From contig NZ_CAXUQL020000001.1 of the NCBI RefSeq assembly GCF_964253035.1, positions 3,100,001-3,164,000 on the forward strand: a DNA stretch of 64,000 nucleotides, in the 5' to 3' direction. Every line of letters starts with the position of its first letter. Within the stretch, counting starts at the first letter, position 1. The notes under the pieces are model-generated. The model was given only the letters and a program-made list of their open reading frames with translations. It was not told the DNA's origin and did no database searches. The DNA is from Pseudorhodoferax sp032153935 (GTDB lineage: Bacteria; Pseudomonadota; Gammaproteobacteria; Burkholderiales; Burkholderiaceae_C). This document shows, in pieces, positions 1 through 9,517 of the stretch. The position numbers were made by a program, and so were the translations under genes.

Positions 1-406
1 CCGCGCCCTTGTCGGTGGTGTAGTCGTAGGCATCGAGCCAGTTCTGCCGCACCACGATGGGGTCGATGGACAGCGAGCGAACCAGCGTCACGAAGCGCGC
101 CAGGTGGTGCGCGATCTGCGCGTCGCCGGGCCGGTACGGCGTGGCGGCCTCTCCCACGGCGCGCACCTGCCCGGCTTGATCGACCTCGATGACATAGGGC
201 GTCACGATGGACTGCGCCGAGCGCCACACCAGGCCGCCGGCCATCAACAGCGCGAGCACTAGGCAGCCGAAGGCCATCAGGCGCCAATTCTTCGCCTGCA
301 CGCGGGCGGAGCCGATACGGTCGTCCCACACCTGGGCGGCGGCTTGATACGGGGTGGCAGGCTGCGGCGTATCGGCGTAGCGCACCTGCGGTCGTTTGAA
401 TCGCAT
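1..406 (-). CDS. trbF: TrbF, VirB8-like T4SS inner-membrane protein (3' end outside window)
   Basis: The gene runs off the left edge; the first ~135 residues are visible, from the ATG at 406. The protein opens with a short cytoplasmic segment (MRFKRPQVRYADTPQPATPY) and then one membrane span at about residues 45-60 (FGCLVLALLMAGGLVW). The periplasmic part that follows (TPYVIEVDQAGQVRAVGEA, then the RQNWLDAYDY region) is typical of TrbF/VirB8, which bridges the inner membrane and periplasmic core of the conjugation channel. It follows trbL in the minus-strand trb operon, as in Tn4371 and RP4, and trbG and trbI are expected beyond the edge. The assignment is firm from sequence and position together. 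Confidence 0.9.
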   Translation of the reverse strand, partial: MRFKRPQVRYADTPQPATPYQAAAQVWDDRIGSARVQAKNWRLMAFGCLVLALLMAGGLVWRSAQSIVTPYVIEVDQAGQVRAVGEAATPYRPGDAQIAHHLARFVTLVRSLSIDPIVVRQNWLDAYDYTTDKGA

Positions 407-424
407 GGGTGTTCTCCTTGAAGG

Positions 425-1792
425 TTAGGTATCGGAATCCCGCAGGCTCGGGCCTTGCCCGGAGCCGCCGCCGTCGCCGCCGCGCAGCGTGTGGGCGGCA
501 GTGGTCGCGGCATGGGTAGCCTGCTGGCGGCGGTGCATCCGCTTGGCCCAGGCCGGTTGCTCTTGCTTCTGCGAGCCTGCGGTGCCGTCTGCGGTCTGGC
601 CGGGGCCAGCACCGTCGCTGCCGGCTTCTGTGCCGTTCCAGCCAGCGCGGAAGGAGTCGGCCACCTTCTGCCCAACAGCGGAAGCACCAGAGGTGACGCT
701 GCGGCCTGCGGCTTGTGCGCCAGTCTTGGCGACATTGCCGAGGCCAGCCGCCGCGCCCTTGGCACCGCCGCCGGCCGCAGCGGAACCGGCCTGGAACGCC
801 GATCGGGCACTGCCGGCCGCCGAAGTCGCGGCACGCGCACCGGCACCGGCCAGCTTTGCGGCCGCCGGGGCCATTCGTGCCCCGGCCATGACGGCGCCGC
901 CCACGCCCGTTACGGCGGCGCCGATGGCAACGCCGGTGCCGACAGCCCCGACCGCAGCACCAGCCATCGCGCCCGCACCAAGCTGTGGCGCACCGGACAC
1001 CAGGCCGGTGGCGATACCGGGGCCGAAAATGCCCAGCGCCAGCAGCGCGAGCGAGGCCAGCATCACGACCAGCGCGTGGTCGATGGATGGTTCGTCGGGA
1101 TGCACCTGGAACTCGGCGAACAGGCCTGAACCGATGCCGACGATGACGGCCAGCACCAAGACCTTGATGCCTGACGACACCACGTTGCCTAGCACCTTTT
1201 CCGCGAGGAACGAGGTCTTGTTCCAGAGTGCAAACGGGATCAAGACGAAGCCGGCGAGCGTAGTCAGTTTGAACTCGATCAGCGTGATGAAAAGCTGTAC
1301 GGCCAGCACGAAGAAGCAGAGGATCACCACCAGCCAGGCGATGAACAGAACCACGATAGGGTCGATGTTCACGAACACCTCGGGGAACCCAGCCATGTCC
1401 CCGATCTGTTCCAGAATCGGCGCGGCTGCGTCGATGCCGGTCTTCGCCAGCCGGCCCGGCTGAAGGAAGTTCTCCATCGTGATGGCCGAGCCGGTAGCGG
1501 TAATTCCCAAGCCGGCGAACGAGCGGAACACGATGCTCGCCAGCCAGTTGAAGTTGCCGATGATGTAGGCGAACGCGCCGACACAGAGCACCTTGCGCAG
1601 CAGCTTGGCGATCACGTCGTCGCCCTGGCCGGTGGCGTGGCTCATGGCCCAATACAGGCCAGCGATCGTCATGTCGATGACGATGAGCGTGGCGGTGAGA
1701 AATGCCACTTCGCCCTGCAATAAGCCGAAGCCCGAGTCGATGTAGCGCGAGAACGTATCGAGGAAACGGTCGATGATGGTCACGTCGTTCAT
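425..1792 (-). CDS. trbL: TrbL, VirB6-like polytopic mating-channel protein
   Basis: This 455-residue protein has about five to six hydrophobic spans in its first ~260 residues (for example around 35-50, 65-90, 145-165 and 205-250). A long low-complexity Ala/Gly-rich tail follows and ends in a charged segment. That layout is characteristic of TrbL/VirB6, the inner-membrane channel component of P-type T4SS. The ATG at 1792 overlaps the stop of the preceding lipoprotein gene by 4 bp (ATGA), so the start is well supported by coupling. It sits between the trbK-like gene and trbF, the normal trb order. Confidence 0.93.
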   Translation of the reverse strand: MNDVTIIDRFLDTFSRYIDSGFGLLQGEVAFLTATLIVIDMTIAGLYWAMSHATGQGDDVIAKLLRKVLCVGAFAYIIGNFNWLASIVFRSFAGLGITATGSAITMENFLQPGRLAKTGIDAAAPILEQIGDMAGFPEVFVNIDPIVVLFIAWLVVILCFFVLAVQLFITLIEFKLTTLAGFVLIPFALWNKTSFLAEKVLGNVVSSGIKVLVLAVIVGIGSGLFAEFQVHPDEPSIDHALVVMLASLALLALGIFGPGIATGLVSGAPQLGAGAMAGAAVGAVGTGVAIGAAVTGVGGAVMAGARMAPAAAKLAGAGARAATSAAGSARSAFQAGSAAAGGGAKGAAAGLGNVAKTGAQAAGRSVTSGASAVGQKVADSFRAGWNGTEAGSDGAGPGQTADGTAGSQKQEQPAWAKRMHRRQQATHAATTAAHTLRGGDGGGSGQGPSLRDSDT

Positions 1793-2115
1793 GGCGAATC
1801 CTCGGGCGGAGTGAGCGGAACGGCGCCCTCTGGCAATTCATCTGCGGGCGTATCGAAGCTCGGCGGAATCGGCGGGAGTTCAGCCAGCGAGTTGTATTCA
1901 TCCGGCCCGGTATGGCCGGCGAAGAAGCGCCGCCGGAAGGCTTCAGCGGCGGCGCGGCAGGCATCCTCGCCCACGGCCTGCCGGTCGGCCGCGCATTGCC
2001 CGCGCAACGCCTTGAGCCGCACCGGATCTGCGGCCAGGGCGTCGGCCAGGTTCTCGGCCGGCTGCTGGCCGCACGCGGTCAGCAGCACGGCCATCAGGAC
2101 GGAAGCGCATCGCAT
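1789..2115 (-). CDS. trbK: TrbK/EexN-like entry-exclusion lipoprotein
   Basis: This 108-residue protein has a lipoprotein signal, MRCASVLMAVLLTAC, with the lipobox cysteine at residue 15. The mature part carries paired cysteines (RGQCAADRQAVGEDACRAA) and a Pro-rich tail. Small lipoproteins at this spot between trbJ and trbL in IncP and Tn4371-type systems act in entry exclusion, reducing redundant transfer between donor cells. The stop overlaps the trbL start by 4 bp. A second member of the same family occurs in the cargo at 12,426-12,689, with the pattern LNPERLKELRKQCKLDR against DPVRLKALRGQCAADR here. Function is inferred from family and position. Confidence 0.8.
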   Translation of the reverse strand: MRCASVLMAVLLTACGQQPAENLADALAADPVRLKALRGQCAADRQAVGEDACRAAAEAFRRRFFAGHTGPDEYNSLAELPPIPPSFDTPADELPEGAVPLTPPEDSP

Positions 2116-2127
2116 GGCCGCCTCCGG

Positions 2128-2871
2128 TCAGTTGTTATAGAAGTTGACGGACTGCGGCGTGTACGGCGTGCCGGTGCCCAGAAAGCGCCGCCGCACTTCG
2201 CGGGCGCGCTCCATAGCCGCCGCTTGCCGCGCCAGTTCCAGTGAAGCGGCCCGGTCTTGCGTGATCTGGAGCTGCTGCGCCTGGATCGACTGCTTGGCCT
2301 GCAAAGCCAGGAGCTGGTTCGTCGCCTGCATCGCTTGCAGCGCGCCGGTGGCCGACTGGCTCTGGCTCACGAGATCGGCCAGCGCGCTTTCGTCTTGGGC
2401 GAGGTTCTGCGACACCTGCGCCTGCATCCGCATCGCGGTGTGCAAGCCGTTCAAGGTGTTCTGCCAGCGTTCGCGGGCGTCCTGTGCCATGCGGTCGCCG
2501 CTGATGGTGGCGGCGTACTGTTCCGGGTACAGGCGGGCGAACGTGGCATCCATGCTCTGCACGTCGTAGGCCAAGCCGCGCGCCTCGGCGATCAGGCGCT
2601 CGGTGGTGGCGAGCGTCGAGCGCAGGCGGTTGACGATGTTGAAGTCGAGATTTGCCAGGTTCCTGGCCTGGTTCATCAACATCTGCGCCTCGTTCTGAAG
2701 CTGGTTGATCTGGTTGTTGATCTGTTCCAGCGTGCGCACGGCGGTCAGCGTGTTCTGCACGAAGTTGGACGGGTCGAACACCGTCAGCGCGGATGCGGGC
2801 TGCACGGCCAGCAGCGATACCGACAGCACGGCAGCGAGTGAGACAGAGAGCAAACGGGGCTTGGTCTTCAT
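2128..2871 (-). CDS. trbJ: TrbJ, VirB5-like conjugation protein
   Basis: The product is 247 residues with a Sec signal peptide (MKTKPRLLSVSLAAVLSVSL...PASA) and a long helical mature region rich in Gln, Asn and Leu (LEQINNQINQLQNEAQMLMN). This is typical of TrbJ/VirB5, a periplasmic or pilus-tip minor component. I chose the ATG at 2871 over an upstream in-frame start because it has a GGAGG Shine-Dalgarno 8 bases upstream, begins exactly at the signal peptide, and overlaps the trbE stop by 4 bp. It lies third from last in the visible trb operon. Confidence 0.92.
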   Translation of the reverse strand: MKTKPRLLSVSLAAVLSVSLLAVQPASALTVFDPSNFVQNTLTAVRTLEQINNQINQLQNEAQMLMNQARNLANLDFNIVNRLRSTLATTERLIAEARGLAYDVQSMDATFARLYPEQYAATISGDRMAQDARERWQNTLNGLHTAMRMQAQVSQNLAQDESALADLVSQSQSATGALQAMQATNQLLALQAKQSIQAQQLQITQDRAASLELARQAAAMERAREVRRRFLGTGTPYTPQSVNFYNN

Positions 2872-5318
2872 GGTGAAACCTCCAGCGGTTGAGAAGCGAG
2901 AAAGGAAGCTGCCGCCGGAGCGGACGGCAGCAGGTCGGCGGCCCAGCCGAGGCCGCGATGGCGCAGCCACGCGCCGGCGAAGCCGGGAGCGCCGGCCTGC
3001 GTCAGCACGCGGTCAATATCGCGTTGGTCTTGAGGGGTGGATGCGCCCGCGAATGCGAGCGCGACAGGCCCCAGGTCGAGGTCGAACAGGCGATTGCCGA
3101 GGCGCGACTGGTAGTAGTAATCGCGCTTGGGCTGTGCGGTCGCCACGATCTCAATCTGGCGGCTGTTCAAGCCGAAGCCTTCGTAGATCGTGCGAATCTG
3201 CGGCTCGGTGGCCTGCGGGTTAGGTAAGAAGATCCTGCTCGCGCAGCTTTCGATGATGGCTGGCGCGATGGTCGAGTCCTTGATGTCGGCCAGCGACTGC
3301 GTGGCAAAGATGACGCTGACGTTCTTTTTTCTGAGCGTCTTGAGCCATTGCCGGATGCGGGCCGCGAAGGACGGCTCATCGAGGAACAGCCACGCTTCAT
3401 CGAGGATCAGCAGCGTGGGCGCGCCGTCAAAACGTTCGTCGAAGCGGGCGAACAGGTAGCGCAGCACTGCTTGCACGGCGGCGGGGCTGTGCATCAGTTC
3501 TTCCATCTCAAAGCCCTGCACGTCGGCCATGCCCAGCCGGTCGTGGTCAGCGTCCAGCAGCTTGCCGTGGGCGCCGCCCAACACATAGGGCGCGAGCGCT
3601 TGGCGCAGCGCGTTGGACTGCAATAACACCGACAAGCCGGTCATGGTGCGCTGCTCCACTGGCGCACCGGCAAGGCTTCGCAGCGCCGACCAAATGGCAG
3701 CCTTCTCGTCCGGGCCGACCGTCACGCCTTCGTGCAGCAGCCGGCCCTCCACCCATTCGGCGGCCCAGGTGCGGTAGCCCTCGTGGGCTATTCGCGCGAG
3801 TGGCTGGAAGGCGATGCCGCCATCGGCACCGAGGTCGTAGTGCTCACCGCCAAGGCCGAGGATGGTGGCGCGCATCGAGCGCCCCATGTCGAAGGCGAAG
3901 ATCCGCGAGCCGAAGTAGCGCCGGAACTGCATGGCCAATATGGCGAGCAGCACCGACTTGCCCATGCCGGTCGGCCCGGCGACAAGGGTGTGCCCCACGT
4001 CGCCGATGTGCGTCACCAGCCGGAACGGCGTCGCGCCATCGGTGCGGGTGACGATCAGCGGCGGGCCATCGAGGTGTTCGTTCTTCTCCGGCCCAGCCCA
4101 TACCGCTGACATCGGCATCATGTGCGCCAGGTTCAGCGTCGAAACGATGGGCTGACGCACGTTCGCGTATGCGTTGCCGGGGACGGACGACAGCCAGGCA
4201 TCGACTGCGTTGAGGGTTTCGGGGATGGTCACGAAACCCCGGCCCTGGATGACGCGCTCCACCATGCGCAGCTTCTCGTCGGCCACGGCCGGGTCGGCGT
4301 CGAGCACCGTCACCGTGGCGGTGAGGTAGCCGAAGGCGACTTGATCGCTGCCCAGCTCCTGCAAGGCGGCATCGGCGTCGGCGGCCTTGTTGCTGGCATC
4401 GGTATCGACCAGCGGGCTTTCCTGCTGAAAGATCGTTTCGCGCAGCAGCGCGATGACGTTCTTGCGCTTGGCGAACCATTGGCGCCGCAAGCGCCCCAAT
4501 TCCCGTTCCGCCTCGGCTTTGTCCAGGCACAGGAAGCGCGTACTCCAGCGATACGCAAAGCCCAGGCGGTTGAGGTCGTCCAAGATCCCCGGCCAGGTCG
4601 AGGTCGGGAAGCCTCGTACCGACACCACGCGCAGGTGCTGATCGCCCAGCATGGGCGCCAGGCCGCCGACCAGCGCGGCATCGGCCAGCAGTGCGTCGAT
4701 ATGGAACGGCACGTCGGGCACGCCGACGCGATAGCGCCGCGTGGAGACTGTGGCATGCAGGTAGGTCAGCGTCTGGCTATCGTCCAGCCAGGCAATCTCC
4801 GGCATCACACCATCGAGCAGGTCGAACACGCGATCGGTCTCTGCCACGAAGGAATCAAGCCGACCACGCCAGTCCACACCCTCAGTGGGCCGGTTCTCGT
4901 ACAGCATCCCAGCCGCACGGGCGCGAGACTCTTGCGGCGGTAGGTGTTGCAACGTGAAGTGATAGACGCTCTCGAAATGGCCATCCGACTCCTCGAACGC
5001 CGCGCGTCGCTCCTCATCCACCAGCCAGGACAGTGGTTCGGGAAAGGAGGATTGCGGATAGCTCGATGCCCGCATCCGCTCGGCCTCGATATAGAAGGCC
5101 CAGCCAGACCCGGTACGGCGAAGCGCGTTGTTCTGCCGCGCCGACGTGGCAATCAGCTCGCCCTGTGTCGCACTGTCCAAGTCGGGGCCGCGAAACTGGA
5201 ACGTGCGTTGAAACGAACCATCTTTGTTCAGCACAACGCCCGGCGCGACCAGCCCGGCCCAGGGCAGCCAGTCGGCAAGCAAGGCCGGGCGCTGACGATA
5301 TTCGGCAAGGTTCAGCAT
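2868..5318 (-). CDS. trbE: TrbE, VirB4-like conjugation ATPase
   Basis: At 816 residues this is the large T4SS ATPase that powers pilus assembly and substrate transfer at the inner membrane. The N-terminal CagE/TrbE/VirB domain begins MLNLAEYRQRPALLADWLPW. A Walker A motif (GPTGMGKS) lies at about residues 446-453 and a Walker B (LLILDEAWLFLD) at about 630, followed by the FATQSLADI region. Length and motifs match full-length TrbE/VirB4 and I see no disruption. It lies between trbD and trbJ and overlaps trbJ by 4 bp. Confidence 0.96.
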   Translation of the reverse strand: MLNLAEYRQRPALLADWLPWAGLVAPGVVLNKDGSFQRTFQFRGPDLDSATQGELIATSARQNNALRRTGSGWAFYIEAERMRASSYPQSSFPEPLSWLVDEERRAAFEESDGHFESVYHFTLQHLPPQESRARAAGMLYENRPTEGVDWRGRLDSFVAETDRVFDLLDGVMPEIAWLDDSQTLTYLHATVSTRRYRVGVPDVPFHIDALLADAALVGGLAPMLGDQHLRVVSVRGFPTSTWPGILDDLNRLGFAYRWSTRFLCLDKAEAERELGRLRRQWFAKRKNVIALLRETIFQQESPLVDTDASNKAADADAALQELGSDQVAFGYLTATVTVLDADPAVADEKLRMVERVIQGRGFVTIPETLNAVDAWLSSVPGNAYANVRQPIVSTLNLAHMMPMSAVWAGPEKNEHLDGPPLIVTRTDGATPFRLVTHIGDVGHTLVAGPTGMGKSVLLAILAMQFRRYFGSRIFAFDMGRSMRATILGLGGEHYDLGADGGIAFQPLARIAHEGYRTWAAEWVEGRLLHEGVTVGPDEKAAIWSALRSLAGAPVEQRTMTGLSVLLQSNALRQALAPYVLGGAHGKLLDADHDRLGMADVQGFEMEELMHSPAAVQAVLRYLFARFDERFDGAPTLLILDEAWLFLDEPSFAARIRQWLKTLRKKNVSVIFATQSLADIKDSTIAPAIIESCASRIFLPNPQATEPQIRTIYEGFGLNSRQIEIVATAQPKRDYYYQSRLGNRLFDLDLGPVALAFAGASTPQDQRDIDRVLTQAGAPGFAGAWLRHRGLGWAADLLPSAPAAASFLASQPLEVSP

Positions 5319-5330
5319 GGCGTCCTCCCC

Positions 5331-5600
5331 TCACACGTCCAGAAGCGGGCGGTGTTTGATATGCCGCGCGAAGACCTGCATGAACTGCGGATCGACGCGC
5401 GCACCCCATACGGCCAGCGAGTGGCCGACGATCCAGAGCACCACGCCGGGAATCCACAGTTGCAGGCCCAGCCCGACGGCGGCGGCTAGCGTGCCGTTGG
5501 CAATCGCCACGGTGCGCGGCGCACCGCCCAGCAGGATCGGCTCGGTCAGCGAGCGATGCAGCGGCACTTCAAAGCCCGGAAGATCGGTGGCCTTACTCAT
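5331..5600 (-). CDS. trbD: TrbD, VirB3-like protein
   Basis: This 89-residue protein has a polar N-terminus (LPGFEVPLHRSLTEPILLGGAPR) and two adjacent hydrophobic segments at about residues 31-62. The PxxxSLxxPxxxxGxPR-type start is the VirB3/TrbD signature. VirB3 homologues are small inner-membrane partners of the VirB4 ATPase. The gene overlaps the trbC stop by 4 bp and precedes trbE by 12 bp, as expected for the operon. Confidence 0.92.
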   Translation of the reverse strand: MSKATDLPGFEVPLHRSLTEPILLGGAPRTVAIANGTLAAAVGLGLQLWIPGVVLWIVGHSLAVWGARVDPQFMQVFARHIKHRPLLDV

Positions 5601-5983
5601 ACGACGGCCCCTCCGGAGAAGCTGAAGAACGACAGGAAGAACGAGGACGCGGCGAACGCGATGGACAGGCCGAACACGATCTGGATCAGCTTGCGAAAGC
5701 CGCCGCTGGTATCACCGAACGCCAGCGCAAGCCCCGTCGAGATGATGATGATCACCGCCACGATCCGGGCGACTGGCCCTTGGATGGATTCGAGGATGGA
5801 GGTCAGCGGCCCTTCCCACGGCATCGAGGAACCGGCGGCCTGCGCCGTGCCCGCCAGCAACAGCATCAGCGCGGCCAGCAGCAGCCCTTGCCCTGCGGGA
5901 CGGGCCAGGTGGCGCAGCCGCGCCATGCTGGACAGGCGAGAAATAGGATTTACGGAAAGACGGAAAGCATCAACGTGCGTCAT
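5597..5983 (-). CDS. trbC: TrbC, VirB2-like pilin precursor
   Basis: The product is 128 residues. It has an extended N-terminus, a signal-like hydrophobic segment (GLLLAALMLLLAGTAQA) with probable cleavage after AQA near residue 49, and a mature part with two further hydrophobic helices (VARIVAVIIIISTGLALAFGD and a Phe-rich C-terminus). This is the standard organisation of TrbC/VirB2 pilins, which are processed and assembled into the conjugative pilus. The gene overlaps both trbB and trbD by 4 bp. Confidence 0.92.
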   Translation of the reverse strand: MTHVDAFRLSVNPISRLSSMARLRHLARPAGQGLLLAALMLLLAGTAQAAGSSMPWEGPLTSILESIQGPVARIVAVIIIISTGLALAFGDTSGGFRKLIQIVFGLSIAFAASSFFLSFFSFSGGAVV

Positions 5984-7050
5984 GGCAGTTCTCCAGGTTG
6001 GTCAGGGGTCGAGGAAGGCGCAGCGGCAGCGGCTGCAAGAGGAACCGGCGGCAGCTCGGGAAACGGCGTTTCCAGCGCATCTGTCAGGCGATAGCCCGCA
6101 CCGTCGAAGCCGACGACACGGGAGATGGTTTCGACGTGACGTTTGCGGCCACGGCCTGCGATGTGAATCACCACGTTGACCGCCTCGGCGATCAGGGCGC
6201 GGGGCGGATTCACTGCCACTTCGAGGATCAGTTGCTCCAGACGCAGCAGTGCGCCCAAGGCGGAGCCGGCATGGATGGTGGCAATGCCGCCGGGGTGGCC
6301 GGTGCCCCAGACCTTCACCAAGTCCAGGGCTTCGCCGCCACGCACTTCGCCGACGATCACGCGGTCAGGCCGCAGGCGCATCGTGGCCCGCACCAGCTCG
6401 GTCATTGTGACGACGCCGGCGCGGGTGCGCAGCGGCACATGGTCGCGGGCCGCGCATTGCAGCTCGATGGTGTCTTCGAGCACCAGCACGCGGTCGCCTG
6501 TGGCGGCGATCTCGGCCAGCAGCGCGTTCGCCAGCGTGGTCTTGCCGGTGCTGGTGCCGCCGGCGATCAGGATGTTCTGCCGCTCGCGCACGGCGCGGCG
6601 CAGGAACTCGGCCTGCCCGGCGGTCAGGATGCCGTCGGCCACGTAGCGATCCAGGCCGATGATGCTCACGGCCCGCTTGCGTAGCGCGAAGGCTGGCCCC
6701 GGGGCGGCCGGAGGCAGGATGCCCTCGAAACGCTCGCCGGTTTCCGGCAACTCGGCGGTCAAGAGCGGCTGGCCGCGATGCACCTCCGCGCCGACATGCG
6801 CGGCGACCAGGCGGATGATGCGTTCACCATCGGCCTCGGGCATCTCCACGCCCAGCGGCGAGCGACCCGACGACAGCCGATCCACCCACAGGGTGCGATC
6901 GGGGTTGAGCATGATTTCCACAACATCCGGATCTTCGAGCGCAGCGGCGATCAGCGGCCCCATCGCCGTGCGCAGCATCTGGATGCGGCGATCCTGGGAC
7001 GCCGCGGCGGATGAGCGAGATTCAGGCGGAATCTGCGGAACGGCACTCAT
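5980..7050 (-). CDS. trbB: TrbB, VirB11-like traffic ATPase
   Basis: This 356-residue hexameric secretion ATPase carries Walker A (GGTSTGKTT, about residues 161-169), an Asp box (LVLEDTIELQC), Walker B (RVIVGEVRGGEALDL) and a His box (GHPGGIATIHAGSA). All four blocks of the VirB11/PilT family are intact. It energises pilus biogenesis and switching to DNA transfer at the cytoplasmic face. The gene overlaps the copG-like gene upstream and trbC downstream by 4 bp each. Confidence 0.96.
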   Translation of the reverse strand: MSAVPQIPPESRSSAAASQDRRIQMLRTAMGPLIAAALEDPDVVEIMLNPDRTLWVDRLSSGRSPLGVEMPEADGERIIRLVAAHVGAEVHRGQPLLTAELPETGERFEGILPPAAPGPAFALRKRAVSIIGLDRYVADGILTAGQAEFLRRAVRERQNILIAGGTSTGKTTLANALLAEIAATGDRVLVLEDTIELQCAARDHVPLRTRAGVVTMTELVRATMRLRPDRVIVGEVRGGEALDLVKVWGTGHPGGIATIHAGSALGALLRLEQLILEVAVNPPRALIAEAVNVVIHIAGRGRKRHVETISRVVGFDGAGYRLTDALETPFPELPPVPLAAAAAAPSSTPDQPGELP

Positions 7051-7523
7051 GACGCACGCTCTGCAGCTCGCTCATCGGCGGACGCCATCGCTGCTGCGTC
7101 ATCCATCCGCATCGGATCGGGGTGCAGTTCCTCCACCACGTCGCGCACCAGACTGCGGCCACGCAGCAGGTGGCGACCCAACTGCTCGACGAACTGCTCG
7201 AAGCGCGCTTTGCCCTGGGCGCGGGCCGCGTCCTTGTGGGCTTCTGGCACCGGCGTGCTGATGGTCAAGAAATAGCGGATGAACAGCGCCAGCGTTTCGA
7301 TCTGGATGTTCTGGTCGCGCTCCATGCGTTCGGTCTGCCGCGACAGTCGATCCAGCCGCTTGGCAATGGCGGCCTCACGCTGGTCGCCCGCATCGGGTGA
7401 CAGCCAGGACGCCAAGGCCGCTGCGACGATGGAGGACTTGGACACGCCTTTCTTGGCGGCAAGTTCATCCAGGCGCTTGGCGTGCTCGGGCTGGATGAAA
7501 AGATTGAGGCGGTATTGGCTCAT
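7047..7523 (-). CDS. CopG-type ribbon-helix-helix protein
   Basis: The 158-residue product begins MSQYRLNLFIQPEHAKRLDELAAKKGVSKSSIVAAAL, a ribbon-helix-helix (CopG/Arc) DNA-binding unit with a beta strand and two helices. The rest is helical and charged. A CopG-like gene between traG and trbB is a constant feature of Tn4371-family elements. It probably regulates the transfer operon or helps DNA processing, but its target is not evident here. It overlaps traG and trbB by 4 bp each, so it is translated as part of the operon. Confidence 0.85.
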   Translation of the reverse strand: MSQYRLNLFIQPEHAKRLDELAAKKGVSKSSIVAAALASWLSPDAGDQREAAIAKRLDRLSRQTERMERDQNIQIETLALFIRYFLTISTPVPEAHKDAARAQGKARFEQFVEQLGRHLLRGRSLVRDVVEELHPDPMRMDDAAAMASADERAAERAS

Positions 7524-9517
7524 AGGTCGATTCCGTCGTTGGGGTCGAGAGAAGCCAGCCGGGCCGTGCGCTGCATGGCCGGGTCGAGCTGGCCGGGAAG
7601 CGGGAGCGCCAGGTCGTCGTCATCGAGCAGCTCCAGGTCGTTCGCACACGCGTCCAACTCGGGCTCGTAGGCGACGGTTTCGGAGAGTTCGAGCTGGCGG
7701 CGCGGGCCGCCGTCATCGGTGCCGCCCGGACCATCGGCGGATACCGAGGTCGGCGCCGTAGGTACGGCCGGGATCGCCAAGCCGCTCCAGTCGTCGGGGC
7801 GGGCTGGCGGCGCGTCGGCGTACCTCCCGACTGCGAGCACGGGCGGTGGCAGGACGCGATCCTTGAAATTGGCGTCGACGTAGTAACGCAGCTTCTTCGC
7901 GCGGATCGGGGCAACGCTGGACACCATGACTACGGCGTCCTCAGGTGGAAGCTGCATCACCTCGCCGGGCGTCAGCAGCGGACGTGCAGTTTCCTGACGC
8001 GACACCATCAGGTGCCCCAGCCACGGAGCGAGGCGGTGGCCCGCGTAGTTGCGCTGCGCGCGAAGCTCGGTGGCGGTGCCGAGGGTTTCGGAAATCCTTT
8101 TCGCCGTCCTTTCGTCGTTGGTGGCGAAAGTCACCCGGACATGGCAGTTGTCGAGGATGGAATGGTTCTGCCCATACGCCTTGTCGATCTGGTTCAGGCT
8201 TTGAGCGATGAGAAAGCTGCGGATGCCGTAGCCGGCCATGAAGGCAAGCGCGGACTCGAAAAAATCGAGGCGACCCAGCGCCGGAAACTCGTCCAGCATC
8301 AGCAGCAGCTTGTGCCGGCGCGCGATGCCATCGCTGCCGTCGAGCGATTCGGTCAGCCGCCGCCCGATCTGGTTCAAGATGAGCCGGATCAGCGGCTTGG
8401 TGCGGCTTATGTCGGAGGGCGGCACCACCAGATAGAGCGATACCGGGTGCTCGGCGGAAATCAGGTCGGCGATGCGCCAATCGCAGCGCGATGTGACTTC
8501 GGCCACGGTCGGGTCGCGGTACAGGCCGAGAAACGACATGGCGGTGGAGAGCACGCCCGATCGCTCGTTGTCCGACTTGTTGAGCACTTCGCGGGCAGCG
8601 GATGCGACAACCGGGTGAGGCGCATCGCCCAGGTGCTTCGTCGTCATCATCCGGTGCAGCGTCAGCTCGAACGGACACGCCGGGTCGCTGAGGAAGTTGG
8701 CGACGCCGCGCAGCGTCTTGTCCTCGCCTGCGTACAGAACATGCAAGATTGCACCGACCAGTAGCGCGTGGCTGGTCTTCTCCCAATGATTGCGCTTCTC
8801 TAACGCACCTTCAGGGTCAACCAGAATGTCGGCGATGTTCTGCACGTCGCGCACTTCATGTGCGCCGCGCCGGACTTCAAGCAGCGGGTTGTAGGCGGCC
8901 GACTGCCTATCGGTGGGGTTGAAAAGCAGGCAGTGCGAAAAGCGCGAACGCCAGCCCGCCGTGATCTTCCAGTTCTCTCCCTTAATGTCGTGAATGACGG
9001 CGGACGCCGGCCACGAAAGCAACGTAGGCACCACCAAGCCCACGCCCTTGCCCGAGCGCGTGGGTGCGAAGCTCAGGACATGTTCCGGCCCCTCATGTCG
9101 GAGGTATTGGTCGTCGTGTTGGCCGAGGAAGACGCCCGCCGGGAGGGTCAGTCCAGCTTTGCGGATGTCGACGGCATCGGCCCAGCGTGCCGAACCATAA
9201 GTCGTAACCAGCCGCGACTGCCGAGAACGCCATACCGACATGGCGATGGCGACGAGTAAAGCGAACAAACCGCTACCACCCGCAATCGCACCGCCTGTGT
9301 CGAAGACGTGCGGCGCGTAGGCATCAAAGAAGAACCACCATTCGAACAAGCGCCACGGGTGATAAACCGGTACACCTAGAAGATCGAACCAGGGCGATCC
9401 GAGGCGTACTTGATAGCCAAGGGTCGCTGCTGTCCATTGTGTGGCGCCCCAGACGCCGGCGATCACGATGCCGATTACCACAGCGATCTGGCCGAACAGA
9501 ACGTTCGTCCCTTGCAT
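7520..9517 (-). CDS. traG: TraG, VirD4-type coupling ATPase
   Basis: This 665-residue type IV coupling protein has two N-terminal membrane spans (about 8-28 and 80-95), a Walker A loop (APTRSGKGVGLVVPTLL, near residue 150) and Walker B (LLMLDEFPALG, near 405), plus the FLIAQSLNQI motif. TraG/VirD4 proteins hand the relaxase-DNA complex to the T4SS channel. It is the first gene of the minus-strand transfer operon. The region upstream (9,518-9,783) should hold the operon promoter, although I cannot pick a convincing -35/-10 pair. Confidence 0.96.
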   Translation of the reverse strand: MQGTNVLFGQIAVVIGIVIAGVWGATQWTAATLGYQVRLGSPWFDLLGVPVYHPWRLFEWWFFFDAYAPHVFDTGGAIAGGSGLFALLVAIAMSVWRSRQSRLVTTYGSARWADAVDIRKAGLTLPAGVFLGQHDDQYLRHEGPEHVLSFAPTRSGKGVGLVVPTLLSWPASAVIHDIKGENWKITAGWRSRFSHCLLFNPTDRQSAAYNPLLEVRRGAHEVRDVQNIADILVDPEGALEKRNHWEKTSHALLVGAILHVLYAGEDKTLRGVANFLSDPACPFELTLHRMMTTKHLGDAPHPVVASAAREVLNKSDNERSGVLSTAMSFLGLYRDPTVAEVTSRCDWRIADLISAEHPVSLYLVVPPSDISRTKPLIRLILNQIGRRLTESLDGSDGIARRHKLLLMLDEFPALGRLDFFESALAFMAGYGIRSFLIAQSLNQIDKAYGQNHSILDNCHVRVTFATNDERTAKRISETLGTATELRAQRNYAGHRLAPWLGHLMVSRQETARPLLTPGEVMQLPPEDAVVMVSSVAPIRAKKLRYYVDANFKDRVLPPPVLAVGRYADAPPARPDDWSGLAIPAVPTAPTSVSADGPGGTDDGGPRRQLELSETVAYEPELDACANDLELLDDDDLALPLPGQLDPAMQRTARLASLDPNDGIDL